A stretch of DNA of 8,461 nt. Source: Thermodesulfovibrionales bacterium (GTDB lineage Bacteria > Nitrospirota > Thermodesulfovibrionia > Thermodesulfovibrionales > SM23-35). The stretch covers positions 1-8,461 of the forward strand of contig JAGUWT010000079.1 in assembly GCA_020062205.1 (NCBI GenBank), in the 5' to 3' direction. Positions 6,048 through 8,461 of this stretch are shown piece after piece (within the stretch, counting starts at the first letter, position 1; every line of letters starts with the position of its first letter). The position numbers and the translations under genes are program-made. The notes under the pieces are model-generated. The model saw only the letters and a program-made list of their open reading frames with translations. It had not been told where the DNA came from and did no database searches.

Positions 6048-6455
6048 ATGCCGGATAGGAATCTTGGTAATTTGCTCAAGCTTTACAACCCATGGTGGGG
6101 TAATCCTCATGGCCAGTGGCGTGACGATATTCCGGATTATCGCCGCCCCATCGTTAGGGATGTCATCTCAGATATTGATGAACTTCCGCAGATTGTTTCC
6201 ATTACCGGACCTCGCCGTGTTGGAAAGTCCACTGCTTTGAGACAGGTAATCTGTCATCTCATTGATAAACAGGGAATTGATCCCAAACATATCCTGTATT
6301 TTTCATTCGATGATCCTGAAGTTTTCGGCTCCGAGGATCTGCAGCGGTTTATTATTTCAGGGAAAAGAAAAATAAAGAGACACTTCCCAAGTTTTTATAT
6401 CACTATGAATAATACGGGAAGTGTCCCTTTATTGCTCTTTTATACCCGCACATAA
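6048..6455 (+). pseudogene. AAA_14-type ATPase (DUF4143 family), N-terminal fragment
   Basis: The frame begins MPDRNLGNLLKLYNPWWGNP and carries a clear Walker A, GPRRVGKST (54-62), in the context QIVSITGPRRVGKSTALRQV. It then reads ILYFSFDDPEVFGSEDLQRFI (82-102), as in the AAA_14 ATPases that usually run to 400-480 residues with a C-terminal DUF4143. From about residue 104 (nucleotide 6357) the sequence no longer fits the family. The remaining codons, to the stop at 6453-6455, are translated from a 26-bp inverted repeat and its spacer. Walker B, the sensor residues and the whole C-terminal domain are gone. The role of this family is poorly known; it is common in accessory regions. The ATG lacks a good ribosome binding site. 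Confidence 0.75.
6363..6441. repeat. 26-bp inverted repeat element truncating the ATPase gene
   Basis: The left arm 6363-6388 and right arm 6416-6441 match at 23 of 26 positions when one is reverse-complemented; the inner 10 bp (GACACTTCCC and its complement) are perfect. They are separated by a 27-base AT-rich spacer, for 79 bp in total. The element starts where similarity to the ATPase family stops, and no continuation of the ATPase is seen after it. It could be a REP/BIME-like hairpin, a small non-autonomous element, or joined remnants of a larger insertion. It encodes no transposase. Confidence 0.6.
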
Positions 6456-6655
6456 GTTGGTGAAGCCGTTAAACTTCAGTCCGTCTTTGAAGTGCGAATT
6501 TCCAAGTATAATCAGCACTTAATGAACAGTATCTTAAATGCGAATTAGAGTAATCGATAAGGGTTAAGAGCTTATGAATTTGATGATAAACAGGTGTGAT
6601 TTTTCCTCTGAGGAAATTTTTTTAAGGAATTAAGCCTTGTGCCCCTTAGTGGAAC
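6456..6655. other. Non-coding or degenerate stretch
   Basis: About 200 bases with no supportable gene on either strand. An open frame from 6451 reads VGEAVKLQSVFEVRISKY and onward to a TAG, about 30 codons in all, but has no recognised similarity and no start. The only structure seen is the hairpin with a T run at 6602-6623. No continuation of the broken ATPase gene is visible. Confidence 0.5.
6602..6623 (+). terminator. Possible weak rho-independent terminator
   Basis: TTTCCT (6602-6607) pairs with AGGAAA (6611-6616) around a CTG loop, followed directly by seven Ts (6617-6623). The stem is only six base pairs with three G-C or C-G pairs or fewer, so it is weak. Its position would stop transcripts from the ATPase remnant before polX, or could act convergently with the minus-strand PIN remnant. 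Confidence 0.35.
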
Positions 6656-6787
6656 TTACCAGATTTCCAGATGAAAGTCTTTATATGATTTAATGATTTC
6701 AAAATCTGTTTTATTTAAGGTGATGATAGTTATACCATAATTCCTTGCTGTCAATGCTATCAGAACATCAATTGCCAAGATATGCAT
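6656..6787 (-). pseudogene. VapC-like PIN-domain toxin, C-terminal remnant
   Basis: The minus strand reads 43 codons from ATG (6787-6785) to TAA (6658-6656), beginning MHILAIDVLIALTARNYGIT and continuing to TLNKTDFE and HLEIW. This is the C-terminal half of a PIN ribonuclease: the D-x-L-I-A-x-x-A helix with an acidic residue (D7), then the beta strand and T-x-N-x-x-D-F motif (D28). The N-terminal half, with the first catalytic aspartate and the glutamate, is missing. In-frame codons before the ATG meet a TAA six codons or fewer upstream, and polX begins 23 bases away on the other strand. It is therefore a truncated relic, and no antitoxin gene remains beside it. Confidence 0.65.
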
Positions 6788-6794
6788 TAATTTC

Positions 6795-6803
6795 TGTTAT
6801 ACT
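6795..6803 (+). promoter_or_regulatory. polX: Extended -10 promoter for polX
   Basis: TGT (6795-6797) directly precedes TATACT (6798-6803), the TGn-TATAAT form of an extended -10 promoter, which needs little -35 contact. A TTGCCA at 6772-6777 is 20 bp away, longer than optimal. Transcription would start at about 6809-6811, that is, on or next to the polX ATG. The interval 6804-6809 has no Shine-Dalgarno, so a leaderless mRNA is likely. Confidence 0.5.
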
Positions 6804-6809
6804 TTTCTC

Positions 6810-8461
6810 ATGAAGAATCAGGAGATAGCAAGGATTTTTAATGATATTGCCGACCTGCTTGAGATAAAGGGTGAAAACCCTTTCAGGATAAGGGCATATA
6901 GGCGTGCAGCACTGAATATAGAAGGACTCACAAAGGATGTTGCAGAAACGCCGAAAGATGAACTCATGAAAATCCCCGGAATCGGACAGGACCTTGCAAG
7001 CAAGATAGAGGAATATGTGAAGACAGAGAGGCTTCAGTTTTATGAAGACCTCAAAAAAGAAGTTCCAGAAGGTCTTAGTATGCTCCTTTCAGTACCAAGC
7101 CTTGGCCCAAAGACTGCAAAACTTTTCTATGAGAAATTAAAGATAAAAGATTTACAAGACCTTGAGCGTCTTGCACGGGAACATAAGCTCAGTGGTCTGC
7201 CCGGGATAAAGGAAAAGACAGAGGAAAATATACTCAAAGGGATAGAGATGCTCAAGCGGGGGATGGAAAGGCAGCCATTGGGGAAGGTACTGCCTCTTGC
7301 CAATGATATCCTTGAGCACCTGAAGAAGAAGGCCCCTGTGAAAAAACTGAGTATTGCAGGAAGTATCAGAAGGTGGAAGGATACGATTAAGGACATAGAT
7401 ATTCTTGCCACATCAGAAAATCCGAAAGAGGTGATGAATACCTTTATCCATTTCCCCCATGTGAAGGATGTCCTGATGCATGGACCGACAAAATCGAGCA
7501 TTATTATCAAAGAAGGGTTGCAGGTCGACCTGCGTGTTGTTGAAGAGGATAGCTTTGGCGCTGCACTTGCATATTTTACAGGGAGTAAGGCACATAACAT
7601 ACGATTGAGAGAAATGGCAGTAAAAGCGGGGCTCAAGATAAATGAATATGGAATATTCAGGGAAAAGGATGACAAGAAACTTGGGGGTAAGGAAGAGGAA
7701 GACATATACAGGATTTTAGGGCTTCCCTATATCCCACCTGAATTGAGGGAAGATACAGGTGAGATCGAAGCAGCATTATCAGGAAGCCTTCCGAAGCTCG
7801 TTGAACTTAGTGATATCAAAGGTGATCTCCATGTCCACAGTAAATGGAGCGATGGTAGCCATGATTTTGAGGAGCTCATAGATGCTGCGAGGGAACGGGG
7901 GTATAAATATATAGCAATAACAGACCACTCAAAGGGACTTAGTATAGCGAGGGGTCTAAATGCAGAAAGACTGATGGAAGAGAAGAAGGAGATAGAGGCG
8001 ATCAATAAAAGATTGCGGGGATTCAGGCTGTTAGCAGGCATAGAGATGGACATAAGGAGTGATGGGACTATGGATCTCCCTGATGATGTCCTCAAAGAGA
8101 TGGATATTGTTGTTGCCTCTATACATTCAGGTTTCAGACAGAGCAAAGAACAGATAACAAAGAGACTGATATCTGCTATGAGAAATCCTTTTGTGAACAT
8201 TATTGCCCATCCAACGGGCAGATTGATTGGTGAGAGGGATCCCTATGATGTTGATATGAACCAGATTCTGAAGGTAGCTCAAGAGACAGGGACAGTGATT
8301 GAGATTAATGCATATCCTCTCAGACTGGATTTAAATGATATACACGTAAAGATGGCAAAGGAGATGGGAGTGCAAATCGTAATAAGCACTGATACCCATA
8401 TAACCAATCAGTTCGACTATATGGCATATGGTGTCTCGATCGCACGGAGGGGCTGGCTTGA
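6810..8461 (+). CDS. polX: DNA polymerase X family protein with PHP domain (3' end cut by window)
   Basis: PolX fills short gaps in DNA repair; bacterial forms add a PHP domain with 3'-5' exonuclease and AP-endonuclease activity. The frame is open for 550 codons to the window edge, and the family is usually about 570-580. The N-terminal 8-kDa region (about 1-90) has helix-hairpin-helix segments IPGIGQDLASKI (55-66) and VPSLGPKTAKL (95-105). The palm has GSIRRWKDTIKDID (184-197) with catalytic D195 and D197, and D240 in LQVDLRV. The PHP domain shows all nine expected metal ligands: H341, H343, D348, H373, E412, H439, H467, D528 and H530. The start is fixed by MKNQEIARIFNDIADLLEIKG, typical of the family. 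There is no Shine-Dalgarno, and an extended -10 box ends seven bases before the ATG. It shows no sign of decay. Confidence 0.95.
   Translation, partial: MKNQEIARIFNDIADLLEIKGENPFRIRAYRRAALNIEGLTKDVAETPKDELMKIPGIGQDLASKIEEYVKTERLQFYEDLKKEVPEGLSMLLSVPSLGPKTAKLFYEKLKIKDLQDLERLAREHKLSGLPGIKEKTEENILKGIEMLKRGMERQPLGKVLPLANDILEHLKKKAPVKKLSIAGSIRRWKDTIKDIDILATSENPKEVMNTFIHFPHVKDVLMHGPTKSSIIIKEGLQVDLRVVEEDSFGAALAYFTGSKAHNIRLREMAVKAGLKINEYGIFREKDDKKLGGKEEEDIYRILGLPYIPPELREDTGEIEAALSGSLPKLVELSDIKGDLHVHSKWSDGSHDFEELIDAARERGYKYIAITDHSKGLSIARGLNAERLMEEKKEIEAINKRLRGFRLLAGIEMDIRSDGTMDLPDDVLKEMDIVVASIHSGFRQSKEQITKRLISAMRNPFVNIIAHPTGRLIGERDPYDVDMNQILKVAQETGTVIEINAYPLRLDLNDIHVKMAKEMGVQIVISTDTHITNQFDYMAYGVSIARRGWL

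Noticed and set aside
7365..7400. PolX palm motif reading KDID instead of GDID as a catalytic defect
   Set aside because: The aspartates D195 and D197 are intact, and bacterial PolX proteins often have a non-glycine residue at that position, so no loss of function is implied.
7127..7705. 192-codon open frame on the minus strand
   Set aside because: It is antisense to the intact polX palm domain, serine- and leucine-rich as expected for an antisense shadow, and without a supporting motif.

Overview
This is bacterial DNA, AT-rich to moderate in GC. It carries a decayed accessory or defence region (about 1-6790) that abuts a housekeeping-type gene (6810-8461). No rRNA, tRNA or other taxonomic marker is present. 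A PolX polymerase with a C-terminal PHP domain, sigma70-like promoter boxes and hairpin repeats of the ATTCCC-N8-GGGAAT type suit a Gram-negative environmental bacterium. Nitrospirota or Desulfobacterota would be only a weak guess.

Layout, left to right. (a) 1-551 is a toxin-antitoxin and radC graveyard. An intact small antitoxin-like gene is followed by the first 13 codons of its overlapping RelE/ParE-like toxin. The toxin breaks off into pieces of radC, which keeps its start, its helix-hairpin-helix and its C-terminus but has lost the JAB catalytic core. (b) 555-5888 is a type I restriction-modification locus in the order hsdR, fic, hsdM, hsdS. hsdR is doubly broken: a one-base frameshift in an A9 tract, and an in-frame loss of the second helicase RecA domain. 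The Fic protein, HsdM and HsdS look intact. (c) A strong sigma70 promoter (TTGACA-N17-TATACT) lies between fic and hsdM. It is embedded in a perfect 12-bp inverted repeat and flanked by GTAGGTA repeats, several of them 21 bp apart. This looks like an operator array. (d) A 102-bp element made of four hairpins separates hsdM from hsdS. (e) 5889-6809 holds more wreckage: an unidentified short frame, the N-terminal quarter of an AAA_14-type ATPase ending at a 26-bp inverted repeat, a probable weak terminator, and the C-terminal 43 codons of a VapC-like PIN toxin on the minus strand. (f) 6810-8461 is polX, cut by the window edge about 20-30 codons before its expected end. An extended -10 box places its likely transcription start on the ATG, so the mRNA may be leaderless.

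Functional reading. As it stands the locus should methylate DNA (M2S enzyme) but not restrict it, because the HsdR motor is destroyed. hsdM and hsdS have their own promoter and do not depend on the broken upstream genes. The Fic enzyme has an N-terminal inhibitory motif, a complete catalytic loop and a C-terminal winged helix. It sits directly upstream of the operator-like array and is the best local candidate for the protein that binds it; this is an inference. The most original observation is this fic/operator/hsdMS arrangement. The second is the repeated loss of gene middles or ends (toxin, radC, hsdR, ATPase, PIN) beside intact antitoxin, Fic, M and S genes.
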